Shown one piece after another: positions 25,252 to 35,132 of a stretch of DNA of 56,856 nt; position 1 is the stretch's first letter; each line of letters starts with the position of its first letter. The notes beneath the pieces were generated by a model. That model had not been told where the DNA came from and made no database searches. It saw only the letters and a list, made by a program, of their open reading frames with translations. Source of the stretch: JBKPCD01 sp046727175 (GTDB lineage: Bacteria > Acidobacteriota > Vicinamibacteria > Vicinamibacterales > 2-12-FULL-66-21); contig JBKPCD010000072.1 in assembly GCA_046727175.1 (NCBI GenBank), positions 1 through 56,856 of the forward strand. Reading direction: 5' to 3'. A program made the translations under genes and the position numbers.

Positions 25252-26700
25252 TCAGTGAATGGGCGCTGGAAGGCTTGATTCGCCCATCAGGTAGGCGTCG
25301 ACACCCCGCGCGGCGCTGCGGCCGTCGGCGATCGCCCAGACGATGAGCGATTGACCGCGCTGCATGTCGCCGGCCGTGAACACGCCGTCGATGTTGGTCA
25401 TCCACCGATCGTCGCGCCAGAGGGTGCCGCGATCGGTGACACGTACGCCCAGCGCGTCGATCAGCGGTGCGCGCTCCAGACCTCGAAAACCCATCGCGAG
25501 TAGAACGAGATCCGTCTTCAGCTCGAATTGAGTTCCGTCGATCCGATTCACGAGCATCCGGCCGTTGTCGCGGACGGTCTCGACCTGCACGGCTTGAAGA
25601 GCCGTGACGCGTCCGCGCTCGTCCTCGAGGAACCGCTCGGTCGACACCGAGAACACACGATCGCCGCCCTCCTCGTGCGCGGACGAGGTCCTGAAGACGT
25701 TCGGCCACTGCGGCCAGGGATTCTCCGGTGCCCGGTCATCCGGTGGGCGCGGGAGCAGCTCGAACTGGTGCACCGATCTCGCGCCCTGCCGGTGAACGGT
25801 GCCGAGGCAGTCGGCGCCCGTGTCGCCGCCGCCGATGATCACGACGTGCTTCCCTTCGGCGCTGATGATCTCCTCGGGTGCGACGTCGTCTCCCTCGCAC
25901 CGGCGGTTCTGTTGTGTCAGATAGTCGACAGCGAAATGAATCCCCGCGAGATCGCGACCGGGCACCTCGAGGTCGCGCGGCCACGGTGCGCCGCAGCACA
26001 GGACGATGGCGTCGAACTCCGCACGAAGGTCCGCGACTGCGATATCGACGCCGATGTTCGCGCTGGCTCTGAACTCGATTCCTTCGGCTTCCATCACCTT
26101 CAGCCGTCGATCGAGCACGCGCTTCTCGAGCTTGAACTCGGGGATGCCGTAGCGAAGCAGGCCACCGATGCGATCCGCTCGCTCGAACACGGTGACGAGA
26201 TGACCGCACCGATTCAGCTGATCGGCGGCCGCGAGACCCGCCGGTCCCGATCCGACGATCGCGACGCGCTTCCCGGTGCGCCGCCCGGGTGGGTTGGCTG
26301 CAATCCATCCCTCTTCGAACGCACGCTCGACGATCGTGAGCTCGATTGCCTTGATCGTCACCGGATCGTCGTTGATGCCGAGGACGCACGCGCCTTCGCA
26401 CGGCGCCGGGCACAGACGTCCAGTGAGCTCGGGGAAGTTGTTCGTCGCGTGCAGCCGCTCGAAGGCCGTGCGCCATCGGCCCGCGTAGACGAGATCGTTC
26501 CAGTCGGGAATTTGATTTCCAAGCGGGCAGCCTTGATGGCAGAACGGGATGCCGCAATCCATGCAGCGTGCGCCCTGCGCCCGGATTTCCGCCTCCTGGT
26601 GCAGACGCCAGACCTCGCGCCAATCTCGAACCCGCTCGGGCACGGGGCGATACGGCAGCGAGCTGCGCCGGATTTCGAGAAAGCCCGTGGTCTTACCCAT
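25252..26700 (-). CDS. gltD: Glutamate synthase small subunit
   Basis: A 482-residue FAD/NADPH oxidoreductase with two N-terminal 4Fe-4S cysteine clusters (ARCMDCGIPFCHQGCPLGNQIP; LCPAPCEGACV), an FAD-binding GSGPAG (IVGSGPAGLAAA) and an NADPH-binding GGGDTG (VVIIGGGDTGADCLG). GVFTAGDMQRGQSLIVWAI closes the FAD domain. It supplies electrons to the large subunit for glutamate formation from glutamine and 2-oxoglutarate. It overlaps the upstream gltB by eight bases. Length is normal for the family. Confidence 0.97.
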   Translation of the reverse strand: MGKTTGFLEIRRSSLPYRPVPERVRDWREVWRLHQEAEIRAQGARCMDCGIPFCHQGCPLGNQIPDWNDLVYAGRWRTAFERLHATNNFPELTGRLCPAPCEGACVLGINDDPVTIKAIELTIVERAFEEGWIAANPPGRRTGKRVAIVGSGPAGLAAADQLNRCGHLVTVFERADRIGGLLRYGIPEFKLEKRVLDRRLKVMEAEGIEFRASANIGVDIAVADLRAEFDAIVLCCGAPWPRDLEVPGRDLAGIHFAVDYLTQQNRRCEGDDVAPEEIISAEGKHVVIIGGGDTGADCLGTVHRQGARSVHQFELLPRPPDDRAPENPWPQWPNVFRTSSAHEEGGDRVFSVSTERFLEDERGRVTALQAVQVETVRDNGRMLVNRIDGTQFELKTDLVLLAMGFRGLERAPLIDALGVRVTDRGTLWRDDRWMTNIDGVFTAGDMQRGQSLIVWAIADGRSAARGVDAYLMGESSLPAPIH

Positions 26701-29700
26701 TGGCCGCCTTCAAGACCATGACCGGCACGTCGACCGCATGATCACGAGATTCCGCTTGAACCCGCTCCGAACGTTCCTTAGCCTGCATCGCGAGCATGCG
26801 TGCGTAGTCGCGCGGCAGGACCTTGATGAATCGGTCGCGCGCCGTCCTCCAGTTCAACAGCAGACGCGCGGCAACAGCGCTGCCGGTGTAACGCACATGG
26901 CGCTTCAACAGATCGCGAACCCGCTCCGCGTCTTCGACATCCATCGAGAGAAGATCGACCATCTCGCGATTGCACCGATGCTCGAACGTGTCGTCGGTGT
27001 CGAAGACGTAGGCCATCCCGCCGCTCATGCCGGCTGCGAAGTTGCGCCCCGTGCGGCCAATCACGACGACAGCGCCAGCCGTCATGTACTCACAGCCGTG
27101 ATCGCCGACGCCTTCGACGACGGCGTGCACGCCACTGTTGCGGACTGCGAAACGCTCACCGGCGATTCCACAGACGTAGGCTTCGCCGCCCGTCGCGCCG
27201 TAGAGCGAGACGTTGCCGATGATGACGTTCTCGCTCGCGACGAACGTCGCCTGCCGCGGCGGGAAGACGATCAGCTTGCCGCCCGAGAGGCCTTTACCCC
27301 AGTAGTCGTTCGAATCACCTTCGAGGGTCAGCGTCACGCCTCGTGGAAGGAACGCCCCGAAGCTCTGTCCGGCGGATCCGATGAAGCGAATCGTGATCGT
27401 GTCGTCCGGGAGACCGTCGCCGCCGTACCGTCGCGTGATCTCGTATCCGAGCCTGGTTCCGACGGCGCGGTTCACGTTGCTGATCGGCAAGTGCAGCTCG
27501 ATTGGCTCCTTGCGCTCGAGCGCGGCCGATGCCTGCGCGATGAGCTCGACGTCGAGCGCCTGGTCGAGGCGGTGATCCTGCGCACGGACACACCTTCGTG
27601 CCGCGCCGTCTGACGTCTCCGGCTCGTGCAGAACCTGCGTCAGGTCGACGCCGCGCGCTTTCCAGTGCGCCAGCGCCGGCTTCATGTCGAGACGATCGAC
27701 GCGTCCGATCATCTCGTCCATGGTCCGGAACCCGAGCTCCGACATCAGATCGCGCACTTCCTCGGCGATGAACCGGAAGAAGTTCTCGACGAACTCCGGT
27801 TTCCCCGTGAACTTCTTTCGCAGCTCCGGATCCTGCGTGGCTACGCCAACCGGGCACGTGTTCAGGTGGCACACGCGCATCATGACGCAGCCCGAAACCA
27901 CGAGGGCGGCCGTGGCGAACCCGTACTCCTCGGCGCCAAGTAGGGCGGCGATGACGACGTCGCGTCCCGTCTTCATCTGCCCATCGGCCTGGACGACGAT
28001 GCGATCGCGCAGGTTGTTGAGGACGAGGACTTGTTGCGTCTCTGCGAGCCCGAGCTCCCACGGGATCCCGCTGTGCTTGATCGACGTGAGCGGAGAAGCG
28101 CCCGTGCCGCCGTCGTGACCGGAAATCAGGACCACGTCGGCATGCGCCTTTGCCACGCCGGCGGCAACGGTCCCGACGCCGACCTCGGCGACCAGCTTGA
28201 CGTGAACGCGCGCGCGCGGATTCGCGTTCTTCAGGTCGTAGATGAGCTGCGCGAGGTCTTCAATTGAATAGATGTCGTGATGCGGCGGCGGCGAAATCAG
28301 CGTCACGCCTGGCGTCGAGTGCCGCACCTTCGCGATCCACGGATACACCTTGTGGCCGGGAAGCTGGCCTCCCTCGCCAGGCTTCGCGCCCTGAGCCATC
28401 TTGATCTGCAGGTCGTCGGCGTTGACCAGGTACTCGCTCGTGACACCGAACCGCGCGGACGCGACCTGCTTGATCGCGCTGCGCCGGGAATCGCCGTTCG
28501 GATCGAGACGATAGCGAACGGGATCCTCGCCGCCTTCACCCGTGTTCGATTTTCCACCGAGGCGGTTCATCGCGATCGCCAGGGTCTCGTGCGCTTCCTG
28601 GCTGATCGATCCGTACGACATCGCGCCGGTCGCGAAACGCCGGATGATCGACTCAATCGGTTCGACCTCGTCGAGCGGCACTGGCTTCGCAGCGCGTTTG
28701 AGCTCGAGCAGTCCGCGGAGGGTGCCGAGGCGCCGGCTCTGGTCGTTCACGAGCTGCGTGTATTCGCGATAGACCTTGGACTGCCCGGTTCGCGTCGCGT
28801 GCTGAAGCTTCTGCACGGTCTCCGGGTTGAACAGGTGCAGCTCGCCGTCGCGGCGCCACTGGTACTCGCCGCCCGGATCGAGATCGACGTTGGAGCTCGC
28901 GCGCGGTGAATACGCCGACGCATGCCGTTGGCGCGCCTCCTCGGCGATCACTTCGATTCCGACTCCGCCGATGCGGGATGCCGTCCACGTGAAGTACCTG
29001 TCGATGAACACCCGCTCGAGGCCGACGGCCTCGAAGATCTGCGCTCCGCAGTAACTCTGGAGCGTGGAGATGCCCATCTTGGACATCACCTTGAGAATGC
29101 CCTTGTTCAGGGCACGGATGTAGTTGGCGACGGCGCGCTCGTGCGTGATGTTCTCGAGCATCCGCTGCCGAATCATGTCGTCGAGCGTCTCGAACGCCAG
29201 ATACGGATTCACGACACCCGCGCCGTACCCGATCAGGAGCGCGACGTGATGCACTTCGCGCGCGTCGCCGCTCTCGAGCACCAGCGCGCATCGGGTGCGA
29301 GCACCCTCGCGGACCAGGTGATGGTGTACGCCGGCCGTGGCGAGCAGGCTCGGGATTGGCGCAAGGTGCTCGTTGACGCCCCGGTCGGAGAGGATCAGAA
29401 TCGTGTGATTGTCCCTGACCGCTGCAAGCGCACGATCGCAGAGCTCCGCCATCGCTCGCTCGAGACCGCGCCCGCCCTCGGCGGCTCGATAGAGCATCGG
29501 CAGCGTAGTCGACCGGAAGCCGGCGAGCTGGATGTGTCCGAGCTTCGCAAGCTGCGCGTTGTCGATGATCGGGTACTCGATCCCGATCTGCCGGCAGGAT
29601 TCCGGCTCCGGCTTCAGCAGATTCCGTTCGGGCCCGATCGTCGACGCCATCGCGGTCACGAGCTCTTCGCGAATGGCGTCGAGCGGCGGATTCGTGACCT

Positions 29701-31294
29701 GTGCGAAGAGCTGCTTGAAATAGTCGTAGAGGAGTCGCGGCCGATCGGACAACACGGCAAGCGCCGTGTCGGTGCCCATCGATCCGACCGGCTCCTCTCC
29801 CTGCTGCGCCATCGGTCCCAGCAGCAGCTTGAGATCTTCGCGCGTGTAGCCGAACGTCTGCTGGCGCCGCAGCACGGTCGCGTGATCCGGCTCCGGCAGA
29901 TACGGGGCCGCCGTCACATCGTCGATCGAGATCAGGTTCTCTTTCAGCCAGTCGCCATACGGGTGCTGACGCGCCAGCGTCTCCTTGATCTCGTCGTCGT
30001 CGATGATGCGTCCCTGCGCGGTGTCGACGAGAAAGACACGCCCCGGGTGCAGCCGCTCCTTGACGAGCACGTTCTCCGGCGGAATATCCAGGACGCCGAC
30101 CTCGGACGCCATGACGACCAGATCGTCTTTGGTGACGTAGTAGCGCGACGGCCGAAGGCCGTTCCGGTCGAGTACCGCCCCGATCACGGTGCCATCTGTG
30201 AACGCAATCGAAGCGGGTCCGTCCCATGGCTCCATGAGCGAGGAGTGATATTCGTAGAACGCCCTGCGCTCCGGGCTCATGCTGTCGTCGTGCTGCCACG
30301 GCTCGGGGATCATCATCAGGATGGCGTGCGGCAGCGAGCGGCCCGCCATCACGAGGAACTCGAGCACGTTGTCGAAAGTTGCCGTGTCGCTTCCGCCTTC
30401 GACGATAATCGGAAGCACCTTTCGGAGGTCGTCGCCGAAGCTGTCGGACCGGAGCAGCGCCTCGCGCGCCTTCATCCAGCTGATGTTGCCGCGCAGCGTG
30501 TTGATCTCGCCGTTGTGCGCGATATAGCGATACGGATGGGCGAGCGGCCACGACGGGAACGTGTTCGTGCTGAAGCGTTGGTGCACGAGCGCGAGCGCCG
30601 AATCGACGTCCGGATCGCTCAGATCGGGGAACATGCTCTCGATCTGGTCCGCCGTGAGCATCCCTTTGTAGATGAGCGTCCTGGACGAGAGGCTGACGAC
30701 GTAGAAGAACTTGCGCTCCGGAGAGGGGAGCGCCGCAACTGCGTGCTCGACTCGCTTCCTGATGACGTAAAGCTTGCGTTCGAATCGGGGCTGGAAGTCA
30801 TCCGCCGTGCCCGCGAGCTGGGGTCCAGCGCCGATGAAGATCTGCTTGAAGTCGGGCTCGGCGGCAACGGCGGACGCGCCGAGCGCGCGATCGTCGATCG
30901 GTACGTCGCGCCAGCCGAGCACGCGTTGCCCCTCTTCGCGCACGATCCGCTCGAAGAGCGCTTGAATCTCGGACCGCAGAGCGGGATCGCGCGGCAGGAA
31001 GACGAGCCCGGCGCCGTAATGACCTGCGGAAGGGAGCTCGATGCCGATCCGGTTCGCTTCCTTGCGGAGGAAGCGGTCCGGGATCTGAATCAGGATGCCG
31101 GCACCGTCCCCAGTGTTCGCCTCGCATCCACAGGCGCCACGATGGAGGAGGTTGATGAGGACCCGCAGGGCTTGACGGACGATCGCGTGCGATCGCTGTC
31201 CCCTGACGTGGACGACGAATCCGACGCCGCAGGCGTCATGCTCATGTGCAGGGTCGTAGAGACCCTGTGCAGGCTCCTCTCCAGCGTGTGGCAC
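26693..31294 (-). CDS. gltB: Glutamate synthase large subunit
   Basis: A 1533-residue protein, the full expected length. The mature N-terminal nucleophile is Cys22 (AHEHDA-CGVGFV) after a 21-residue propeptide. The glutaminase domain spans about 22-430, then the central domain, then the FMN domain (TGEGGEDPVRY; KPGEGGQLPGHKV) with the 3Fe-4S cluster CVMMRVCHLNTCPVG, and the C-terminal beta-helix (GxxGG.AYV repeats near 1370-1440). It makes glutamate in ammonium assimilation with GltD. The start is a GTG at 31294. No transcription-factor site is obvious upstream. Confidence 0.97.
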   Translation of the reverse strand: MPHAGEEPAQGLYDPAHEHDACGVGFVVHVRGQRSHAIVRQALRVLINLLHRGACGCEANTGDGAGILIQIPDRFLRKEANRIGIELPSAGHYGAGLVFLPRDPALRSEIQALFERIVREEGQRVLGWRDVPIDDRALGASAVAAEPDFKQIFIGAGPQLAGTADDFQPRFERKLYVIRKRVEHAVAALPSPERKFFYVVSLSSRTLIYKGMLTADQIESMFPDLSDPDVDSALALVHQRFSTNTFPSWPLAHPYRYIAHNGEINTLRGNISWMKAREALLRSDSFGDDLRKVLPIIVEGGSDTATFDNVLEFLVMAGRSLPHAILMMIPEPWQHDDSMSPERRAFYEYHSSLMEPWDGPASIAFTDGTVIGAVLDRNGLRPSRYYVTKDDLVVMASEVGVLDIPPENVLVKERLHPGRVFLVDTAQGRIIDDDEIKETLARQHPYGDWLKENLISIDDVTAAPYLPEPDHATVLRRQQTFGYTREDLKLLLGPMAQQGEEPVGSMGTDTALAVLSDRPRLLYDYFKQLFAQVTNPPLDAIREELVTAMASTIGPERNLLKPEPESCRQIGIEYPIIDNAQLAKLGHIQLAGFRSTTLPMLYRAAEGGRGLERAMAELCDRALAAVRDNHTILILSDRGVNEHLAPIPSLLATAGVHHHLVREGARTRCALVLESGDAREVHHVALLIGYGAGVVNPYLAFETLDDMIRQRMLENITHERAVANYIRALNKGILKVMSKMGISTLQSYCGAQIFEAVGLERVFIDRYFTWTASRIGGVGIEVIAEEARQRHASAYSPRASSNVDLDPGGEYQWRRDGELHLFNPETVQKLQHATRTGQSKVYREYTQLVNDQSRRLGTLRGLLELKRAAKPVPLDEVEPIESIIRRFATGAMSYGSISQEAHETLAIAMNRLGGKSNTGEGGEDPVRYRLDPNGDSRRSAIKQVASARFGVTSEYLVNADDLQIKMAQGAKPGEGGQLPGHKVYPWIAKVRHSTPGVTLISPPPHHDIYSIEDLAQLIYDLKNANPRARVHVKLVAEVGVGTVAAGVAKAHADVVLISGHDGGTGASPLTSIKHSGIPWELGLAETQQVLVLNNLRDRIVVQADGQMKTGRDVVIAALLGAEEYGFATAALVVSGCVMMRVCHLNTCPVGVATQDPELRKKFTGKPEFVENFFRFIAEEVRDLMSELGFRTMDEMIGRVDRLDMKPALAHWKARGVDLTQVLHEPETSDGAARRCVRAQDHRLDQALDVELIAQASAALERKEPIELHLPISNVNRAVGTRLGYEITRRYGGDGLPDDTITIRFIGSAGQSFGAFLPRGVTLTLEGDSNDYWGKGLSGGKLIVFPPRQATFVASENVIIGNVSLYGATGGEAYVCGIAGERFAVRNSGVHAVVEGVGDHGCEYMTAGAVVVIGRTGRNFAAGMSGGMAYVFDTDDTFEHRCNREMVDLLSMDVEDAERVRDLLKRHVRYTGSAVAARLLLNWRTARDRFIKVLPRDYARMLAMQAKERSERVQAESRDHAVDVPVMVLKAANG

Positions 31295-31499
31295 GAGGTT
31301 CTTTATGAACGACGTTCACGCAGAAGCGAAACAGAATCTTCTCATTGTTGCCATGCATTCCGCTTCTGAGTGATGTATTCGTCCCTTGGATGGGTGCCAT
31401 GCTCAAAACCGGGGCTCGGGAGCTCGCGGTTCAGGCCTCGCTGGTGCTCGGAGGCGGCTAGTGAAAAGATGCTCGGTAGCTCGCTAATCGGGATACACG

Positions 31500-32348
31500 A
31501 TGGACGATCACACGAGGAACACGACGGCCGACCCGGCGGAACCATCCGATGCATCTGCCGGCACCGCACAGACGAGTGCCGAAGTTTCCGGTGAGGTTGC
31601 GAAGGGCGATGAAGCGGCTCAGTCGGCACCGGTCCGACGCATCGAGGTGCCTTCATACCCTCGCGCGACGCGGCGAGAGTTGATCAAGCTGGCGCCACTG
31701 CTTGCGGTAGGAGTTTTTGCAATTCCGAGATTCCAGCCGGCGCTGTTCAAGGCCGGTCTCACGTTTACCGACTGGGCAGCGGCGTCGTGGTTCCGACGAC
31801 GGCATCTGGCGCCCACGTTTGCGGACAGCGACGTCGTCCCGATCGAGCGATTTCCCTTCAACAGTTATGCAGGCGACGATCCAGGAATCGATCTCGCCGC
31901 CTGGACACTACAGGTCGACGGATTGGTTGCCCGACCGGGCGATTACACGCTGCCACAGATTCAGGCGTTGCCGAAAGTGCGGCAGAACACGCGGCACGTG
32001 TGCGTCGAGGGCTGGAACGTCATCGGGCGATTCGGTGGCGCGCGGTTCGCGGACCTGCTTGCGCTCGTCGGCGCCGACACGACCGCTCGCTACCTGACGT
32101 TCGAGTGCGCCGACGGGTATTACGAATCGCTCGATATGGCGACCGCTCTCCACCCGCAGTCGCTTGCCTGCTACGAGATGTACGATGCGCCGCTCCCGCG
32201 GGGCCACGGCGCACCGTTGCGACTGCTTCTGCCCACCAAGATTGGCTACAAATCGGCGAAGTACCTGATCACGATGACCGTCACCAACGACCTCCAGGCG
32301 CTGGGATACTGGGAAGATCAAGGCTATGACTGGTTCTACGGTCTCTGA
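31500..32348 (+). CDS. Exported molybdopterin-dependent oxidoreductase (MsrP/sulfite-oxidase fold)
   Basis: A 282-residue protein with a long acidic N-terminal tail and a twin-arginine-like segment (TRRELIKLAPLLAVGVFAIP, about 57-76). The oxidoreductase core includes NTRHVCVEGWNVIGRFGG, whose Cys168 is the Mo ligand, and SLDMATALHPQSLACYEMYDAPLPRGHGAPLRLLLPTKIGYKSAKYL, a signature of the family. Relatives reduce methionine sulfoxide (MsrP) or oxidise sulfite. It overlaps the following cytochrome b gene by 23 bases, so the cytochrome is its probable electron partner. The exact substrate is not predictable. Confidence 0.93.
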   Translation: MDDHTRNTTADPAEPSDASAGTAQTSAEVSGEVAKGDEAAQSAPVRRIEVPSYPRATRRELIKLAPLLAVGVFAIPRFQPALFKAGLTFTDWAAASWFRRRHLAPTFADSDVVPIERFPFNSYAGDDPGIDLAAWTLQVDGLVARPGDYTLPQIQALPKVRQNTRHVCVEGWNVIGRFGGARFADLLALVGADTTARYLTFECADGYYESLDMATALHPQSLACYEMYDAPLPRGHGAPLRLLLPTKIGYKSAKYLITMTVTNDLQALGYWEDQGYDWFYGL

Positions 32349-33048
32349 ATCTCCCGAACCCCAGTGGCCGGCGCCCGAGGCCGTTGACTTCGCGTACGAA
32401 GTTCGCGCGGCCTACGAACATCCCTGGCTCGTGCGCCTGACGCACTGGCTGACGGCGGTCTGCCTCTTCGTGCTGATTGGCAGCGGGCTCCAAATCTTCA
32501 TGGCCTTTCCGAGCTTCGGACCGAAGATCCCTCAAGAGAATTTCATCGAGATTCCCGAAGCATTTCGAATTGGTGGCTGGCTCGCGGGCGCGCTGATGTG
32601 GCACTTCACGTTCATGTGGATCTTCATCGCCACGGGTGTCGCGTATCTCATTTTTCAATGTGTCAGCGGCCGCTATCGAATGGTGCTGTTCACGCGCCGC
32701 GACGTGGCCGGCGTGTGGCCGATGGTGAAGCACTACGCTCTGCGACATCCGCAACCGCTGTTAACCGCCCCGTACAATCCGCTCCAGAAGCTGGCTTACA
32801 CGAGCACGATTCTGCTCGGCGTTGCCTCGGTGGCGACCGGTCTCGTGCTGTTCAATCCTGTCCAGTTCTCATGGCTGACGTGGCTGATGGGCGGATTCTC
32901 CCGAGCGCGTGTGTGGCACTTCCTCGCGATGTGCGGGTTCCTGGCATTCATTCCCGGCCACCTCGTGATGGTGGCGGTGCATGGATGGAAGAACTTCGTG
33001 TCGATGGTCGTCGGGTGGAAGCGGGACCCAGAGTATCGGGCGGAATAA
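32326..33048 (+). CDS. Di-haem cytochrome b/b6-type membrane protein
   Basis: A 240-residue protein with four to five membrane helices. Haem-ligand histidines fit the Ni/Fe-hydrogenase/formate dehydrogenase b-type family: VRLTHWLTAVCLF (first helix), MWHFTFMWIFI (second), ARVWHFLAMCGFLAFIPGHLVMVAVHGWKNF (last). Its start lies inside the preceding molybdoenzyme gene (23-base overlap), so it is likely the quinone-linked membrane anchor for that enzyme. Confidence 0.93.
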   Translation: MTGSTVSESPEPQWPAPEAVDFAYEVRAAYEHPWLVRLTHWLTAVCLFVLIGSGLQIFMAFPSFGPKIPQENFIEIPEAFRIGGWLAGALMWHFTFMWIFIATGVAYLIFQCVSGRYRMVLFTRRDVAGVWPMVKHYALRHPQPLLTAPYNPLQKLAYTSTILLGVASVATGLVLFNPVQFSWLTWLMGGFSRARVWHFLAMCGFLAFIPGHLVMVAVHGWKNFVSMVVGWKRDPEYRAE

Positions 33049-33089
33049 CAGGAGAGCGCGGAGAAGAGGGTAAACAGGAGAAGGGAGTA

Positions 33090-33119
33090 AAGGAGAAGAA
33101 AATTCGTGGTCTTCTCCTT
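33090..33119. terminator. Convergent-gene hairpin of GGAGAAG repeats
   Basis: AAGGAGAAGA (33090-33099) pairs perfectly with TCTTCTCCTT (33110-33119) around a 10-base loop. Flanking bases on both sides (33049-33165) are purine- then pyrimidine-rich repeats that can extend it. The right arm enters the last codons of the convergent gene. Confidence 0.6.
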
Positions 33120-33134
33120 CCCCCCTTTCTCCTG

Positions 33135-33689
33135 CTAATTCGTCTTCTCCCGTTCTCCTGTTGACGTTTTGTCTCTCTTCGTGAACGCGATGTACGTCAC
33201 CGCATCCCAGGCGTTGTGGATGCCGATGAAGAGCAGGAGCAGCGCGGTCGCGCCAATCACGAAGAGCGCTCCTTCGGGCCGGCGGTGGAGGACGATCGCC
33301 GCGGCGAAAAGGGTCGCGTAGGCGACGATTGGGAGCGCGTTGTGCCAGAGCCAGTCCTCGAACACGGGCGCGTAATCGGTCTGTCGACGCGCGTGCCTGA
33401 GGACGATCGCGCCATAGACCAGGCCGCCGAGCCCGCAGACCGCGAGGCCGAGCCCCGCACTCGACAGCACATGCCACGGCGCGCTGAGGATCGCCGAGAT
33501 GAGCAGGACCACACAGAAGTGGACGATCGTCGGCGTGCCGAAGGCGCGCATCGCCCCTCCGGTGACGGCATTCGCTTCGGCGCCCAGAGTGACGACGACG
33601 AACTGCAGACCCGTCAGCGCAGCGGCCGACGAGCCGATGATCACGTAGAAGCTTTCCCAGGCAGCAAGCGGCGAGACGGCGTGTTCCAC
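33135..33689 (-). CDS. Membrane protein of unknown function
   Basis: A 184-residue protein with about five hydrophobic helices (starting YVIIGSSAAALTGLQFVVVTLGAE, then IVHFCVVLLISAILSAPWHVL, LGLAVCGLGGLVYGAIVL, LPIVAYATLFAAAIVL, GALFVIGATALLLLFIGIHNAWDAVTYIAF). The pattern recalls uncharacterised acidobacterial membrane proteins, but I cannot assign a family. Its last ten residues are encoded by the intergenic hairpin repeat, so the original stop may have been lost. Confidence 0.8.
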   Translation of the reverse strand: MEHAVSPLAAWESFYVIIGSSAAALTGLQFVVVTLGAEANAVTGGAMRAFGTPTIVHFCVVLLISAILSAPWHVLSSAGLGLAVCGLGGLVYGAIVLRHARRQTDYAPVFEDWLWHNALPIVAYATLFAAAIVLHRRPEGALFVIGATALLLLFIGIHNAWDAVTYIAFTKRDKTSTGEREKTN

Positions 33690-33765
33690 GATCCATCTCC
33701 AGTCTATAGGCCATATACTCTCATCCCGCTCACGTTCCGCTTACTTGCAGCAGCCGTGAACGAAA

Positions 33766-33826
33766 CAGGAGGTCAGGAGAATAGGAGAAAAGACCTCTGG
33801 ATTTCTCCTGATCTCCTGACCTCCTG
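33766..33826. repeat. AGGAGGTCAGGAG tandem/inverted hairpin
   Basis: CAGGAGGTCAGGAGA (33766-33780) pairs perfectly over 15 bp with TCTCCTGACCTCCTG (33812-33826), and inside it AGGAGAAA (33783-33790) pairs with TTTCTCCT (33802-33809). It lies about 60 bp upstream of the first enolase-family gene, in a divergent gap, so here it cannot be a simple 3' terminator for a converging pair. Confidence 0.65.
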
Positions 33827-33883
33827 TCAGGTCGCGGAACGGGAGTCGGGGATTTTGCCACGCGCATTACGAAGAGAGGCGCC

Positions 33884-35125
33884 ATGAATCGCAGAGTCTT
33901 CTTCAACGCGCTGGCCGCCGCGCCGGCGCTCGGACTGTTGCGTCCCGCGGAAGCAAGGGCCGAGTTGCCCAAGGCGAAGATCACGCGGGTGCGCATTTAT
34001 CGGCCGCCGGATTTCAACCCGTTGTTCAACCAGAGCAACATGGTCGTGACCGTCGAGACGGATGCCGGTATCACGGGCGTCGGAGAGGGCGGATCGAAGG
34101 ACACGCTCGAGCAGGTTGCCGGGACGCTGATTGGGAAGAACCCGTTTCGGATCGAGGCGATCTGGCAGGAAGCCTATATCGCGTGGTTCTATCCGCCGGG
34201 TCGCGAGAAGGCGCACGCCCTCGGCGCGCTCGATCTCGCGCTGTGGGACATCAAAGGGAAGGCGTTCGGGGTTCCGGTGCACGAGCTCCTCGGCGGCGTC
34301 GCGCGGGATTACTGCGAATGCTACGCGACCGGCGGCGTCCGTCCACCCGACGCAAAGCCGGGTGCGACGGTGAGCTTGAAGGACCGAGCGAAGGCGACCA
34401 TGGAAGCCGGGTATCGCGCGTTTCGGATGGCGCCTGCCGACGTTGCCATCGGAGGTGTGTACGACACGCGCTCGGTCGTGCGGCGGGTTGCGCAGGATTG
34501 CAAGGAGGTCCGCGAAGCCATCGGGGCCGACGGCAACTGGTGCATCGACTTTCATCAGCGCTTCGACTTGAATGATGCGCTGCGCCTCTGCAAGGCGATC
34601 GAGGAGTACGACCCGTTCTTCGTCGAGGATCCGGTCCGCGACGAGCACGCGCTGCAGGACATCCCGGCGCTCCGGAAGATGACGGGCGTGCCGCTGACGC
34701 ACGGTGAAGAGTGGGGGCTGCGCTGGGACTTCAACAGGCTCGTGGAGAATCACGACGTCGACTTCATTCGATCCACGTTGCCGAACGTCGGCGGCATCAC
34801 TGAGATGATGAAGGCCGCCGCCATCTGCGAGACGCATGCGGTCGGCATCATCCCGCACTTCACGGGTCCGATCGCAACAGCCGCGCTCGTCAACTGTCTG
34901 TCGACATTTTCCGGTCCCGTGATGATGGAGTACAACTACGGCGGACGGCCGATAGACTATTTGCCCGAGTGTCTGGATTTCAAGAACGGCAAGGCGTACA
35001 CGAACCAACGTCCGGGACTTGGCGTGACGCTCGACATGAAGCGGCTGACGATGATCGGCGAGGTCACGGAACCGGGCCGCCGGAACGTCTATCGACGGCC
35101 GGACGGGTCGCTCACGCATTGGTAA
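33884..35125 (+). CDS. Exported enolase-superfamily dehydratase/racemase
   Basis: A 413-residue member of the mandelate racemase/muconate lactonizing enzyme family. The N-terminus (MNRRVFFNALAAAPALGLLRPAEARA) is a Tat-like signal with RR-x-FF. Metal ligands are the Asp of CIDFHQRF, the Glu of FFVEDPV and the Glu of LTHGEEWG; VGIIPHF offers the usual C-terminal histidine. HELLGGV and GALDLALWDIKGKAFG are typical of the barrel's first strands. Likely an acid-sugar dehydratase or racemase; the substrate is open. It is followed by a second enolase-family gene. Confidence 0.92.
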   Translation: MNRRVFFNALAAAPALGLLRPAEARAELPKAKITRVRIYRPPDFNPLFNQSNMVVTVETDAGITGVGEGGSKDTLEQVAGTLIGKNPFRIEAIWQEAYIAWFYPPGREKAHALGALDLALWDIKGKAFGVPVHELLGGVARDYCECYATGGVRPPDAKPGATVSLKDRAKATMEAGYRAFRMAPADVAIGGVYDTRSVVRRVAQDCKEVREAIGADGNWCIDFHQRFDLNDALRLCKAIEEYDPFFVEDPVRDEHALQDIPALRKMTGVPLTHGEEWGLRWDFNRLVENHDVDFIRSTLPNVGGITEMMKAAAICETHAVGIIPHFTGPIATAALVNCLSTFSGPVMMEYNYGGRPIDYLPECLDFKNGKAYTNQRPGLGVTLDMKRLTMIGEVTEPGRRNVYRRPDGSLTHW

Positions 35126-35132
35126 GGTTCCC

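Noticed and set aside
28922..31369. Long open frame (815 codons) antisense to gltB
   Set aside because: It mirrors the GC-biased codon pattern of gltB and its translation has no protein-like composition or family match. The same applies to long antisense frames in the STAND-WD40 gene (3907-5100) and the glycoside hydrolase (37171-39429).
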